5,063 nt of DNA from Kiritimatiellales bacterium (GTDB lineage: Bacteria; Verrucomicrobiota; Kiritimatiellia; Kiritimatiellales; Pontiellaceae). The notes beneath the pieces are model-generated. The model was given only the letters and a program-made list of their open reading frames with translations, searched no databases and had not been told where the DNA came from. The stretch spans positions 1 through 5,063 of the forward strand of contig DAOVNC010000277.1 of the NCBI GenBank assembly GCA_030630445.1, given 5' to 3'. Shown one piece after another: positions 4,429-5,063 of this stretch; the stretch's first letter is position 1; each line of letters begins with the position of its first letter. A program made the translations under genes and the position numbers.

Positions 4429-5063
4429 CCAGCGGAAAAAACGAAGTGCATTGTTAAACGTCAGTTCCGCCAGCATTTCCTCGGAAATGCCGCGGAGCTC
4501 GGCAGCCTTGGCGAGAACGTGGCGAAGGTTGGCGGGTTCGTTCAACAACCGATCCTCCGCAACGAGGCAAGATGCCTCGTCTACGTTAAGAGGCATAATG
4601 TCGGGAGCATCGGTTTCGATGAGGAGGCGGCCGGCGGGCACGGCGCGAATGGCGGGACCGGCTTTCTTGGCGTTTGGACGGGTGATGGAACCGGAGAAGG
4701 AAATATAGGCTCCGCGCCTGACCAATTCGGCAGCAACCTCAGCCGATCCACCAAAACAGTGAATGAGCATACCGCGCGGCAGGTCGCCGAATTGATCGAG
4801 CAGCTCGATCAGCCTGCCCCACGCACGGCGGCAATGAATGGTAACGGGACGGTCGAATTTACGGGCGATTTCGAGCTGGGCGAGAAAAACCTGCTCCTGC
4901 TCGGCGTCGTTTCGGGTTTCGAGAGCGCGGTCGATACCGATTTCTCCGACAGAAGCCTGTGGATAACTTGTCAGCAACTTTTCCAAGGTCTGGAAACATT
5001 GCTCGGAGCGCCCGCCAATGAACCACGGATGAAGCCCAAATGCCAAATACGCATCTGGATACC
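4426..5063 (-). CDS. TatD-family metal-dependent hydrolase, 3' part (runs off the right edge)
   Basis: The visible 211 residues are the C-terminal bulk of a TatD/YcfH-type TIM-barrel hydrolase. Members are cytoplasmic, bind divalent metals, and include DNases and D-aminoacyl-tRNA deacylases. Counting from the window edge, FGLHPWF spans residues 8-14, VGEIGID 38-44 (metal-ligand glutamate E40), TIHCRRAWG 74-82 (H76), MLIHCFGG 98-105 (H101) and IETDAPD 148-154 (D151). The N-terminal HxH metal site lies outside the window. The frame is open to the edge, so the TTG at 5044-5046 is an internal codon, not the start. Residues 160-167 (VDEASCLV) are encoded by an 8-base-arm palindrome related to the intergenic repeats, in a loop between the catalytic aspartate and the NEPANL segment. 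The TAG stop lies in the tail of another copy. The substrate is unknown. Confidence 0.92.
   Translation of the reverse strand, partial: YPDAYLAFGLHPWFIGGRSEQCFQTLEKLLTSYPQASVGEIGIDRALETRNDAEQEQVFLAQLEIARKFDRPVTIHCRRAWGRLIELLDQFGDLPRGMLIHCFGGSAEVAAELVRRGAYISFSGSITRPNAKKAGPAIRAVPAGRLLIETDAPDIMPLNVDEASCLVAEDRLLNEPANLRHVLAKAAELRGISEEMLAELTFNNALRFFRW
4557..4584. repeat. Palindromic repeat copy 4, within the TatD coding sequence
   Basis: ACGAGGCA (4562-4569) and TGCCTCGT (4573-4580) form a perfect 8-bp inverted repeat around AGA, preceded by CCGC and followed by CTAC as in copy 2. The arm sequence differs from copy 2 but both arms differ together, so pairing is preserved. On the minus strand it is read in frame as VDEASCLV. 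Confidence 0.75.

Noticed and set aside
4110..4451. Minus-strand frame with MGGPPMPR and VERASRPL peptides
   Set aside because: These peptides are direct translations of the palindromic repeats, and the frame runs antiparallel-free into the transporter gene in a different frame. It has no recognisable domain.
4306..4584. CRISPR array
   Set aside because: The repeats are few, differ in arm sequence, are unevenly spaced, and one lies inside a gene. No cas gene is present.
4241..4708. Plus-strand frame across the repeat region and the TatD gene
   Set aside because: It is opposite the supported TatD coding sequence and its first part is repeat-derived.
5044..5046. TTG as the start codon of the TatD-family gene
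   Set aside because: The frame stays open to the window edge, and TatD proteins have an N-terminal HxH metal site before the FGLHPWF segment, so the true start lies outside.

Overview
The window comes from a bacterial chromosome, GC-rich by eye. It holds ordinary housekeeping and transport genes, one toxin-antitoxin module, and a family of short GC-rich palindromes. A cysteine-free S4 protein, a long pyrophosphate-type phosphofructokinase, and palindromes ending in CTAC that enter coding sequence would fit the Planctomycetota-Verrucomicrobiota-Kiritimatiellota group. That placement is an impression from memory, not a demonstrated assignment.

Layout from left to right: (1) the 5' part of rpsD on the minus strand, with a structured leader of about 160 nt and a good sigma-70-type promoter; (2) an Xre/MbcA-type antitoxin and RES-domain toxin operon on the minus strand, with stop and start codons overlapping by one base and a promoter carrying two 12-bp palindromic operators 22 bp apart; (3) a divergent intergenic region leading to a plus-strand phosphofructokinase of the PPi-dependent type; (4) a symmetric terminator hairpin between convergent genes; (5) a minus-strand MATE efflux transporter; (6) an intergenic region with three related palindromes; (7) the 3' part of a minus-strand TatD-family metal-dependent hydrolase, whose coding sequence contains a fourth copy of the palindrome in frame and whose stop codon lies in the tail of the third copy.

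The genes do not form one pathway. The clearest functional unit is the toxin-antitoxin pair: the toxin is predicted to deplete NAD+, and the antitoxin to bind the toxin and the tandem operators. The phosphofructokinase serves central glycolysis, S4 serves ribosome assembly, and the MATE and TatD genes look independent. I found no clearly new multi-gene system. The points most worth checking are the repeat-derived peptide inside TatD, the palindrome cluster beside it, the tandem operators of the toxin-antitoxin promoter, and the structured rpsD leader.
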